Assembly (NCBI GenBank): GCA_024225875.1 | Contig: JAAEMD010000059.1 | Location: forward strand, 1 to 9,019 | Source: a bacterium | GTDB lineage: Bacteria > Margulisbacteria > Marinamargulisbacteria > JAAEMD01 | Reading direction: 5' to 3' | Length of the DNA: 9,019 bases | Shown: one piece after another, positions 1 to 6,049 of the stretch | Numbering within the stretch: the first letter of the stretch is position 1 | How the letters are laid out: each line of letters begins with the position of its first letter | The notes under the pieces: generated by a model | What the model was told of the DNA's origin: nothing | What the model saw: the letters and a program-made list of their open reading frames with translations, nothing else | Databases searched by the model: none | Made by a program: the position numbers and the translations under genes

Positions 1-2
1 AG

Positions 3-737
3 AAGTTGGGCAGATGGCTTTACTATATTTCAGGAGCCAGGAACAAAGTTATGCCGGAAATAAATTATGCTGTTAAATTTAAGCATAAAGTTTTTAGAAA
101 TATAGAATTTATCAGATATTTTGAATTTATTTCTGATGAAGATCTGGTTCGGACAGCAGAAGAAAACTACTTTCTGGATGTATCATCCGTAGTACAGCAG
201 ATAGAGCCTTTTAATAAGCCGTTTATAGTTATTCATCCTGGTTGCGGAGTTATTATCGAGGCACATAAAAAATATTCTGCAGATAAGTATGTTTTACTGA
301 TTGAAGCTATGCTGAAAAGATATGCAGACATAGATATTGTTCTAACGGGAACTGAGCAGGAAAAAAAACTTAATGAATTTATTTTCGACAAAATAGATTC
401 GCAGAGGCTTGTGAATATAACAGCCAGGTTTAATCTGGATGAGCTTATTGCATTATTCAGTCAGAAAAATATGAAAGGTATAGTTTGCGGTGATACTGGG
501 CCAGCACATTTAGCATCTGTTTTAAAAAAACCTGGCATAGTAATGTTTGGATCAACTGATGATACTGTTACTTCTCCTTTTAAATACTCTTGTATTGTTA
601 AAACATATCCTGTATTAGACTGTATGCCTTGTTACGGAACAAAAAAATACGGCATAAAAGGTTGTGGTGATAATCAGTGTATGCAGACAATCTCGATCGA
701 TAAATTACTGGCAAAGATAGACAAAATAATTATTTAA
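3..737 (+). CDS. Glycosyltransferase family 9 (heptosyltransferase-like), 5' end cut off by the window
   Basis: The reading frame is open to the left edge, so the TTG at 6 is probably an internal leucine codon rather than the start. The 244 visible codons match the C-terminal two thirds of a roughly 350-residue GT9 enzyme, the GT-B family of ADP-heptose:LPS heptosyltransferases. Visible family signatures are HPGCG (codons at 234-248), which opens the nucleotide-binding half, and GDTGPAHLAS (around 489-518), the conserved donor-site loop. Near the end is a cysteine cluster, DCMPCYG and later GCGDNQCM, typical of this family's C-terminus. The enzyme should act at the cytoplasmic face of the inner membrane, adding a sugar to a lipid-linked or core oligosaccharide. 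The actual sugar is unknown, since many GT9 members outside classical LPS cores do not use heptose. The gene ends 22 nt before the next reading frame. Family assignment is firm; donor specificity is not. Confidence 0.88.
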   Translation, partial: KLGRWLYYISGARNKVMPEINYAVKFKHKVFRNIEFIRYFEFISDEDLVRTAEENYFLDVSSVVQQIEPFNKPFIVIHPGCGVIIEAHKKYSADKYVLLIEAMLKRYADIDIVLTGTEQEKKLNEFIFDKIDSQRLVNITARFNLDELIALFSQKNMKGIVCGDTGPAHLASVLKKPGIVMFGSTDDTVTSPFKYSCIVKTYPVLDCMPCYGTKKYGIKGCGDNQCMQTISIDKLLAKIDKIII

Positions 738-759
738 AGTAGTAAAAATTAATCATATA

Positions 760-1221
760 ATGCAAAACTTTAATACAGGAAAGCTTGATTCTATTGATAC
801 ACCTGTTCCTTCTGTTTTTCCCAACAGTGTACTTATCAGGACTGCGAAAAGCCTGATATCTTTAGGAACAGAAAAAATGTTAGTAGATTTTGGTAAATTT
901 TCATTGCTGAACAAGGCTATAAAAAAGCCTGAAAAGGTAAAGCCGTTTTTACAAAAAATTAAAACTAATAGTCTGATTAAGACAGTGGAAGCAGTAAAAA
1001 ATAAACTCAGCGATCCGATAACACCTGGATATTCTAATGTTGAAGTAGTAGTAGTTGCTACCGGCAGTCAGATATCGGATTTAAAAACAGGAGACAGGGT
1101 TGTTTCAAACGGAAGCCATGCTGAATTCGTGAATGTTTCCAGAAATTTACTGGCTAAGGTTCCTGACAATGTGGATGATACTGCAGCCTCATTTACTGTT
1201 GTTATTAATAAATATGGTTAA
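760..1221 (+). pseudogene. Truncated bi-domain oxidoreductase (N-terminal remnant of the zinc-type dehydrogenase domain)
   Basis: The 153 codons resemble the N-terminus of the bi-domain oxidoreductases of polysaccharide loci, in which a medium-chain dehydrogenase domain is fused to a Gfo/Idh/MocA domain (about 700 residues in total). Family-typical stretches are QNFNTGKLD at the start, SLISLGTEKMLVDFGK (residues 31-46), PGYSNVEVVVVATG (89-102) and RNLLAKVPDNVDDTAASFTVV (128-148). Where the family normally continues into the nucleotide-binding Rossmann fold, the frame instead reads INKYG and stops. The stop overlaps the ATG of the heparinase gene (1214-1216). The Rossmann fold and the whole second domain are absent, and there is no room for them in another frame, so this looks like an internal deletion rather than a frameshift. 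There is no convincing ribosome-binding site before 760. Catalytic activity is very unlikely. Translation through it may still serve to deliver ribosomes to the next gene. Confidence 0.8.
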
Positions 1222-3217
1222 GAAGAGATCTCAGCTGTTGAATATAATAGAAGAGTTGAGGCTGCTTGGCGTTCAGGGGACGTTGTTTCGTTTGTATTAT
1301 GAACTGCTAAATAGAAGTAGTATCAGAAATATACTGGAAAAAGAAACTGGAGTCCCGGAGATAAGTATAGATCTCTTAACCTGGAAAAAGAGCAGAAAAC
1401 CGTTTTATGTGTCTTCAGCAGATAAATTAAAGGACAGCGTTTTATCGAAAATAAATAAATCGGAATTAAATAACAGTGAGTTAGAAGCTGATAATATTTT
1501 GAAAGGTAAAATACTATGTTTTTCTCACTGGTCAGGGGATTATGGTTATCCTGTAAACTGGCACTATAACCCTGTAAAAAAAGTCAGCTGGCCAGAAGAA
1601 GTTAAAAGCTTTCAGATAATGGGGTTTGAAAAAGAGTGCGGGGATATAAAATTAACCTGGGAACTAAACAGGTTCTCTCATTTGTATAAGGTTCTAAGGG
1701 CCTGTGTTTTAACAGGTGATAAGAAATATATTTCAGGGTTTTGCGATCAGTTAAAATGGTGGGAAGAAAATAATAGATATGGTTTTGGGGCTAACTGGCT
1801 TAATGGTCAGGAGCTGGCCATAAGGATGTTTGCCTGGATAAGTGCATTATATGTTATGTCAGATAATGATGTATTTACTGAGGATGATTTTCAGTGTTTT
1901 ATGAGGCAGGTGTACCTTCATACCAGGCATATAGAAAAAAATATTTCCTATGCTTATTATGCTGTTCATAATAACCATTTAATTGGAGAAGCACTGGCTC
2001 TTTATATTTCCGGTGTTTTATTTCCATATTTCCCGGAATCTGATCGATGGAAAAGTAAAGGCAAAAAAATTTTAGAAAGTGATAAGTGCTTGAAGCAGTT
2101 TTATCAGGATGGAGGCTACTGTCAGTTATCATTTACATACCAGAGGTTAGCGTTGCATTACTATTTATGGTATTCGATAGTAGCAGATTTAAACGGGGAT
2201 ACTGTATCGGAAGAAATAAAAGCAGTTTTAGATAAATCAGCCCGTTTTTTATTTGCCTGTATGAATGATGATGGCAGGCTGCCTAACTGGGGTGCTAATG
2301 ATGGTGCTTTATTGAATCCATGGTGTATATGTGATTATACGGATTTCAGGCCTCTTGTTCAGATGTTAAGTTATTATACGCGTGGTAAAAGAGCATTTAA
2401 AAGCGGACTCTGGGATGAGGAAATATTATGGTTTTTTAATGGAAAAATGGATCAGGTAGAGTATCAGCCGTATGAATTAAAGTCTCAAAGCTTCCCTGAA
2501 ACAGGGGTGCATATATTAAGAAAAGACAGCTCTAATTTTATGATGCTGAGGTGTGGAACTGTCAATGACAGGTTTGGCCAGGCAGATCAGCTGCATACAG
2601 ATATCTGGTGGAAAGGTATTAATATTGCTGTTGACGGAGGTTCTTATTTATATAATGACGAGCTTCAATACCATAGATATTTTGCTGGTACACGATCTCA
2701 TAATACAGTTACTGTAGATGGTATGGATCAGATGTATTTACATAGAAGATTTAAATGGCTGTACTGGACAAGAGCCAGGTTATTAAGCTTTTCTAACAGT
2801 CGTGTTGAAGGAGAGCATTATGGTTATAAGCGACATAAGGCTAAAGCAGTTCACAAAAGAGGTATAGAAATTAAACCTGATGGCAGTTATGAAATATATG
2901 ATAGCCTGGCCCAGGCGGTGCCTGTTAATGTTGAATATGAGCTGCACTGGCTGTTAGCTGACTTTCCATATGAAATAGAAGTTAATGATGACAGGCAGAA
3001 GAAAATCAGACTAAAGACCGTAAAGGGCAGTTATTATTTGCTTATTGAATCGGATAATGATTGTACATTAATTGTAAACAGAGCTCAGGATGATGTAGAA
3101 TATCCGGATGGATGGTCTTCGCGCTATTATGGCCAGAAAGATCCTGCTGTAAGTGTTAGGTTGAAGATTATCTCCAGCAGTGGCTGTCAGTTCAAAACGA
3201 TTTTTAAGGAAAGCTAA
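1214..3217 (+). CDS. Heparinase II/III family protein (polysaccharide lyase-like), cytoplasmic
   Basis: The start is placed at ATG 1214 because the protein then begins MVKKRSQLLNIIEELRLLGV, the charged leader usual for polysaccharide-locus members. The same frame runs open upstream to 1133, but those codons only re-read the oxidoreductase remnant. The product is 667 residues, normal for the family. An N-terminal alpha/alpha-toroid region includes NWLNGQELAIRMFAW, the NNHLIGEA motif (N253-N254-H255) and DGGYCQLSFTYQR (from D299, with Y309 a candidate catalytic tyrosine). The C-terminal beta-sandwich has QADQLHTDIWW (H461) and GTRSHNTVTVDG (H496). No signal peptide is visible, so the protein should be cytosolic, unlike secreted heparinases. 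Family members eliminate across uronic-acid linkages, but the role of these biosynthesis-linked members is not established; trimming or modifying a lipid-linked uronate-containing intermediate is an inference. No Shine-Dalgarno precedes 1214, so expression probably depends on coupling to the remnant upstream. Confidence 0.88.
   Translation: MVKKRSQLLNIIEELRLLGVQGTLFRLYYELLNRSSIRNILEKETGVPEISIDLLTWKKSRKPFYVSSADKLKDSVLSKINKSELNNSELEADNILKGKILCFSHWSGDYGYPVNWHYNPVKKVSWPEEVKSFQIMGFEKECGDIKLTWELNRFSHLYKVLRACVLTGDKKYISGFCDQLKWWEENNRYGFGANWLNGQELAIRMFAWISALYVMSDNDVFTEDDFQCFMRQVYLHTRHIEKNISYAYYAVHNNHLIGEALALYISGVLFPYFPESDRWKSKGKKILESDKCLKQFYQDGGYCQLSFTYQRLALHYYLWYSIVADLNGDTVSEEIKAVLDKSARFLFACMNDDGRLPNWGANDGALLNPWCICDYTDFRPLVQMLSYYTRGKRAFKSGLWDEEILWFFNGKMDQVEYQPYELKSQSFPETGVHILRKDSSNFMMLRCGTVNDRFGQADQLHTDIWWKGINIAVDGGSYLYNDELQYHRYFAGTRSHNTVTVDGMDQMYLHRRFKWLYWTRARLLSFSNSRVEGEHYGYKRHKAKAVHKRGIEIKPDGSYEIYDSLAQAVPVNVEYELHWLLADFPYEIEVNDDRQKKIRLKTVKGSYYLLIESDNDCTLIVNRAQDDVEYPDGWSSRYYGQKDPAVSVRLKIISSSGCQFKTIFKES
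3206..3213 (+). promoter_or_regulatory. Ribosome-binding site of the GT4 gene
   Basis: AAGGAAAG lies inside the last codons of the heparinase gene, 7 nt before the ATG at 3221. It supports that start and tight coupling of the two genes, which are separated by only 3 nt. Confidence 0.6.
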
Positions 3218-3220
3218 CAG

Positions 3221-4423
3221 ATGCATATATTACTGATCCATCAAATATTTGTAACTCCTGATGAAGGGGGCGGTACCAGACATTATGAGCTGGCAAAATA
3301 TCTTGTGGGATTTGGCCATAAGATTACTGTTATAGCAAGTGATACTGACTATCTTTCCGGAAACAAAAAACCTCTAAAAAAAGAACAAAGGGATGGAATG
3401 GATATAATTTATGCGAAAACATATCAAGCTGTACATAAAAATATATTTCACAGGGCACTTGCTTTTTTGAGTTTTTCTTTTTCAAGTTTTATGGAGGCAG
3501 GTAAAGTAAAAAATGTTGATGTTGTTTATGCTACATCACCGCCACTTTTCCAGGCTGTTAGTGGTTATTTTACAGCTGTTATTAAAAGAGCGAAATTTGT
3601 TTTTGAGGTTAGGGATCTATGGGTTGATTTTGCTAATGAGCTTGGATTGGTCAAGAATAGATTTATTATAAGGTTTTTTAAAACAATTGAAAAAATTTTA
3701 TATAGAAGAGCTGCAGGTATTATTGTTAATTCTCCTGGCTTCATTCCATTTATCAATCAATATGTTGAAGATGAAAAAATCATACTGATACCCAATGGAG
3801 TAGATATCAGTGATTTTAATAATATGAAATCACAAAAAGAAATGAAAAAGAAATCAGGTTGTATAGACAGGTTTATTGTTATGTATACAGGGAATCTAGG
3901 GGTGGCAAATGATATTGAAACAATTTTGAAGGCAGCGGTGAGTTTGAAAGAGCATAAAGATATTCAGCTGGTTTTTATTGGAGGTGGTATGAAAAAGGAT
4001 TTTTTAAAAGAGAAATGCATCAGCCAGAACATAGATAATGTAAAATTTATTGATGCGGTTCCCAAGAGTCAAATGCCGGATATTTTAAGTGCAGCAGATG
4101 TTTGTCTGGCTACTTTAAAAGATATAAAATTGTTTTCCACTGTATACCCGAATAAGGTTTTTGATTATATGGCAGCAGGAAAACCTGTTATTTTAGCTAT
4201 AGATGGAGTTATTAAGGAAGTTATTGAAAAGTCCGGTGGCGGTATAGCTGTTAAACCTGGAGACGAGAAAGATATAGCAGCTGCAATCTTAACTTACTAT
4301 AATGATAGATCAAAATTAACAGAACATGGAATGAAAGTGAAAAAGTTTGTGGCTGAGAACTTTGAAAGAAAAAGTATTGCTGTTGATTTGGAAAAATCCC
4401 TGAAGGGTATTTTAAGTTCTTGA
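3221..4423 (+). CDS. Glycosyltransferase family 4 (GT-B fold, WbuB-like)
   Basis: This is a 400-residue, apparently complete retaining GT-B glycosyltransferase. The N-terminal acceptor domain begins MHILLIHQIFVTP with the glycine-rich GGGTRHYELAKYL (residues 16-28) and carries FEVRDLWVD (128-136), a hallmark of the WbuB-like subgroup. IPNGVD (190-195) marks the inter-domain linker. The C-terminal donor domain has MYTGNLGVANDIETI (221-235), FIGGG (252-256) and VYPNKVFDYMAAGKPVI (308-324), the last forming the nucleotide-sugar binding region of GT4 enzymes. WbuB itself is an O-antigen transferase associated with L-fucosamine. The exact donor here cannot be inferred. The protein should work at the cytoplasmic membrane face on an undecaprenyl-linked oligosaccharide. 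It sits 3 nt after the heparinase gene and is the last gene before the only sizeable spacer in the window, so it probably closes the first transcriptional block. Confidence 0.9.
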   Translation: MHILLIHQIFVTPDEGGGTRHYELAKYLVGFGHKITVIASDTDYLSGNKKPLKKEQRDGMDIIYAKTYQAVHKNIFHRALAFLSFSFSSFMEAGKVKNVDVVYATSPPLFQAVSGYFTAVIKRAKFVFEVRDLWVDFANELGLVKNRFIIRFFKTIEKILYRRAAGIIVNSPGFIPFINQYVEDEKIILIPNGVDISDFNNMKSQKEMKKKSGCIDRFIVMYTGNLGVANDIETILKAAVSLKEHKDIQLVFIGGGMKKDFLKEKCISQNIDNVKFIDAVPKSQMPDILSAADVCLATLKDIKLFSTVYPNKVFDYMAAGKPVILAIDGVIKEVIEKSGGGIAVKPGDEKDIAAAILTYYNDRSKLTEHGMKVKKFVAENFERKSIAVDLEKSLKGILSS

Positions 4424-4539
4424 TATAAGCTATTTTAAATTAAAGTAAAATATAGGATAATTTTGTTTAAAATAAAGATATTTGCAATATAAAATTAAAT
4501 ACAGGCTTTTTAATCCTGGAGTGGTGTAGAGGAGTTCTT
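4424..4539 (+). promoter_or_regulatory. AT-rich spacer; candidate promoter/leader for the acyl cassette
   Basis: This 116-nt gap is the longest non-coding stretch in the window and precedes the acyl-metabolism cassette. It is extremely AT-rich apart from the last 40 nt. Weak promoter-like pairs can be drawn, for example TTGTTT at 4463-4468 with AATATA at 4486-4491 (17-nt spacing). GATAAT at 4456-4461 could be a -10 without a good -35. In such AT-rich DNA these matches are near chance, so no specific promoter is claimed. A 7-bp inverted repeat (4431-4437 with 4446-4452) is all A/T and not followed by a T tract, so it is not a convincing terminator. Confidence 0.3.
4528..4534 (+). promoter_or_regulatory. 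Ribosome-binding site that fixes the GTG start of the KASIII gene
   Basis: AGAGGAG stands 5 nt before GTG 4540. It is one of the strongest Shine-Dalgarno matches in the window and decides for the GTG start over the later in-frame ATG (Met14), which would remove the first beta-strand of the thiolase fold. Confidence 0.7.
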
Positions 4540-5595
4540 GTGACATTTTTGACGTTTGAAAATACAGGTATATCTGGTATGGCAGCTTGTGTGCCAAAGA
4601 ATATTAATAAAAATACAGATTTAACTGATCTTATACCGGAAAGTGAAATAGAAAAAACAATTAATACTATTGGTATAAAAGAAAAGCGTTATGCCGATAA
4701 GAATGTTTGTGCTTCTGATTTATGTTATGAAGCGGCTAAAAAGTTATTTGATGATATGAATATAGATAAAGATACAATAGATGTGTTGATATTTATGAGC
4801 CAGACACCTGATTATCATATTCCGGCTACAGCGCCATTATTACAGCATAGACTAGGGTTATCGTCCTCTACAGCCTGTTTTGATGTTACCTTAGCCTGTT
4901 CGGGATATATTTACAGTTTGTCTACTGCTTTTACCTATGCCTCTCAAAAAGGGGTTAGACGGGTATTACTGTTAGACGGCGAAACTTTCTCGAAAATTGT
5001 TTCAACTAAAGATAAGGTTAATGCTCCATTATATGGAGATGCCGGGACCGCAACTCTTATAGAGAAAGGGAGTTTTGGAAAGTCTTTTTTCTCTCTGTTT
5101 TCTGATGGTTCAGGGGAAAATGCGTTGAAAATCAAAGCAGGAGGTTATAGAAATCCAAGCTCTGTTGATAATTTGCAGGAAAAAGAGTGTGAAAATTCAA
5201 ATATTAGATCAGATCACCAGATATATATGGAAGGTATGGATATTTTTAATTTTACGATGAAGGTAGTGCCCAAAAGTGTAAAAGAGATTTTAAATTATTC
5301 AGGTAATAATTTAGATGAAATAGATTATGTTGTTTTTCATCAGGCAAACAAATTTATGACAGATTTTTTTGCTAAAAAGCTGAAATTGCCTGTTGAGAAA
5401 GTTCCTTATTGTTTGCAGAAATTCGGTAATACAAGTTCTGCTTCTATTCCTTTGACTATTGTTTCAGAGTTATGCGATGTTTTGAATAATAGCTCCCCCA
5501 AAATACTTTTAAGCGGTTTTGGGGGAGGTCTTTCCTGGGGCACTTCTTTGCTGGAAGTTTCTAATTGCATAATTTCGGAGTTAGTAGAGGTTTGA
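4540..5595 (+). CDS. Beta-ketoacyl-ACP synthase III (FabH-like)
   Basis: The protein has 351 residues with a thiolase fold, slightly longer than housekeeping FabH (about 317-335). The complete FabH-type catalytic triad is visible: Cys120 in LACSGY, His267 in VVFHQAN and Asn297 in KFGNTSSASIPL. GDAGTA (166-171), YMEGMDIFNF (229-238) and the C-terminal GFGGGLSWG (326-334) are further KASIII signatures. Such enzymes condense an acyl-CoA or acyl-ACP starter with malonyl-ACP, or in tetronate pathways join glyceryl-ACP to a beta-ketoacyl thioester. The gene sits away from any general fatty-acid genes and heads a cassette with FkbH, two carrier proteins and a ketoreductase, so a dedicated acyl group is more likely than bulk lipid synthesis. 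Related KASIII genes occur in flagellin- and O-antigen-modification loci. The coding sequence also contains a strong hairpin near its 3' end. The next gene starts 4 nt after the stop. Confidence 0.9.
   Translation: MTFLTFENTGISGMAACVPKNINKNTDLTDLIPESEIEKTINTIGIKEKRYADKNVCASDLCYEAAKKLFDDMNIDKDTIDVLIFMSQTPDYHIPATAPLLQHRLGLSSSTACFDVTLACSGYIYSLSTAFTYASQKGVRRVLLLDGETFSKIVSTKDKVNAPLYGDAGTATLIEKGSFGKSFFSLFSDGSGENALKIKAGGYRNPSSVDNLQEKECENSNIRSDHQIYMEGMDIFNFTMKVVPKSVKEILNYSGNNLDEIDYVVFHQANKFMTDFFAKKLKLPVEKVPYCLQKFGNTSSASIPLTIVSELCDVLNNSSPKILLSGFGGGLSWGTSLLEVSNCIISELVEV
5493..5527 (+). repeat. Perfect 11-bp inverted repeat (GC-rich hairpin) inside the KASIII gene
   Basis: CTCCCCCAAAA (5493-5503) is exactly complementary to TTTTGGGGGAG (5517-5527), with a 13-nt loop. 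The stem has seven G:C pairs in a very AT-rich message. It lies about 70 nt before the start of the VOC gene and is not followed by a T run, so it is not a standard terminator. The right arm encodes part of the conserved GFGGGLSW motif. The left arm uses TCC and CCC, which are uncommon codons in this gene. Confidence 0.65.
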
Positions 5596-5599
5596 TTTT

Positions 5600-6013
5600 A
5601 TGGAATCTTTGATAAAAGAGATGAAATTTCACCATATTGGTGTTGCAGTCAAAGATATTGGGAAATCTATTAAAATTTATCATGATATGGGTTTTGTCGC
5701 TTCGGAAGTAATTTATGATGATATACAGAAGGTGAATATTTGTTTTTTAACAAAGCAGGATCATCCGACTATTGAATTAGTTGAACCGGCTGATGAAAAA
5801 GCTCCGGTGAATAGTATTCTTCAAAAGGTGGGTGTTTCTGCTTATCATTGTTGTTATGAAACTGATAAATTTGAAAAAACAATAGAATATATGAGAAGAT
5901 TAAAATTTATTATCTTAAAAGCGCCTGTTATTGCAAAGGCGATGGAAAACAAAAAAATTTGTTTTTTATATAGTATTAATTATGGTCTTATAGAGCTTGT
6001 AAGTAAAAAATGA
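5600..6013 (+). CDS. VOC-superfamily protein (glyoxalase / methylmalonyl-CoA epimerase-like)
   Basis: This 137-residue protein has the two beta-alpha-beta-beta-beta modules of the vicinal-oxygen-chelate fold. The four expected metal ligands are present: His12 in FHHIGVAV, Glu59 in TIELVEP, His83 in AYHCCYE and Glu132 in GLIELV. IELVEPADEKAPV (58-70) is close to the pattern of methylmalonyl-CoA epimerases and related acyl-thioester enzymes rather than of glutathione-dependent glyoxalase I. A metal-assisted enolisation, epimerisation or isomerisation of an acyl thioester is therefore plausible, and the setting between KASIII and FkbH suggests an ACP- or CoA-bound substrate. The actual reaction is unknown. 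TAGAGG (5585-5590) gives a ribosome-binding site 9 nt before ATG 5600, which supports this start over Met8. The stop codon overlaps another ATG (ATGA at 6010), which opens only a 19-codon frame. Confidence 0.82.
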   Translation: MESLIKEMKFHHIGVAVKDIGKSIKIYHDMGFVASEVIYDDIQKVNICFLTKQDHPTIELVEPADEKAPVNSILQKVGVSAYHCCYETDKFEKTIEYMRRLKFIILKAPVIAKAMENKKICFLYSINYGLIELVSKK

Positions 6014-6049
6014 AAATAATTATATCAAACTCAGGTTATAAAACAGGTA

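Noticed and set aside
623..656. Interrupted inverted repeat (TATGCC/GGCATA with inner TTGTT/AACAA) in the GT9 gene
   Set aside because: The arms are short, with an 8-nt bulge, and it sits in the family's cysteine-rich coding region. Chance pairing in AT-rich DNA is likely.
1133..1213. Upstream extension of the heparinase frame (27 codons before ATG 1214)
   Set aside because: It re-reads the oxidoreductase remnant out of frame, giving a hydrophobic Leu-rich stretch that might be mistaken for a signal peptide. The family N-terminus begins at 1214.
1899..2132. Reverse-strand open frame of 77 codons
   Set aside because: It lies wholly inside the heparinase gene, has no recognisable family pattern and is a shadow of the coding strand.
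3565..3756. Reverse-strand open frame of 63 codons inside the GT4 gene
   Set aside because: It is a shadow of the conserved GT4 coding sequence, with no supporting start signal.
4431..4452. 7-bp A/T-only inverted repeat after the GT4 gene, considered as a terminator
   Set aside because: The stem has no G:C pairs and no following T tract, so it would not form a stable intrinsic terminator.
4944..5135. Reverse-strand open frame of 63 codons inside the KASIII gene
   Set aside because: It is antisense to conserved KASIII sequence, with no recognisable motif.
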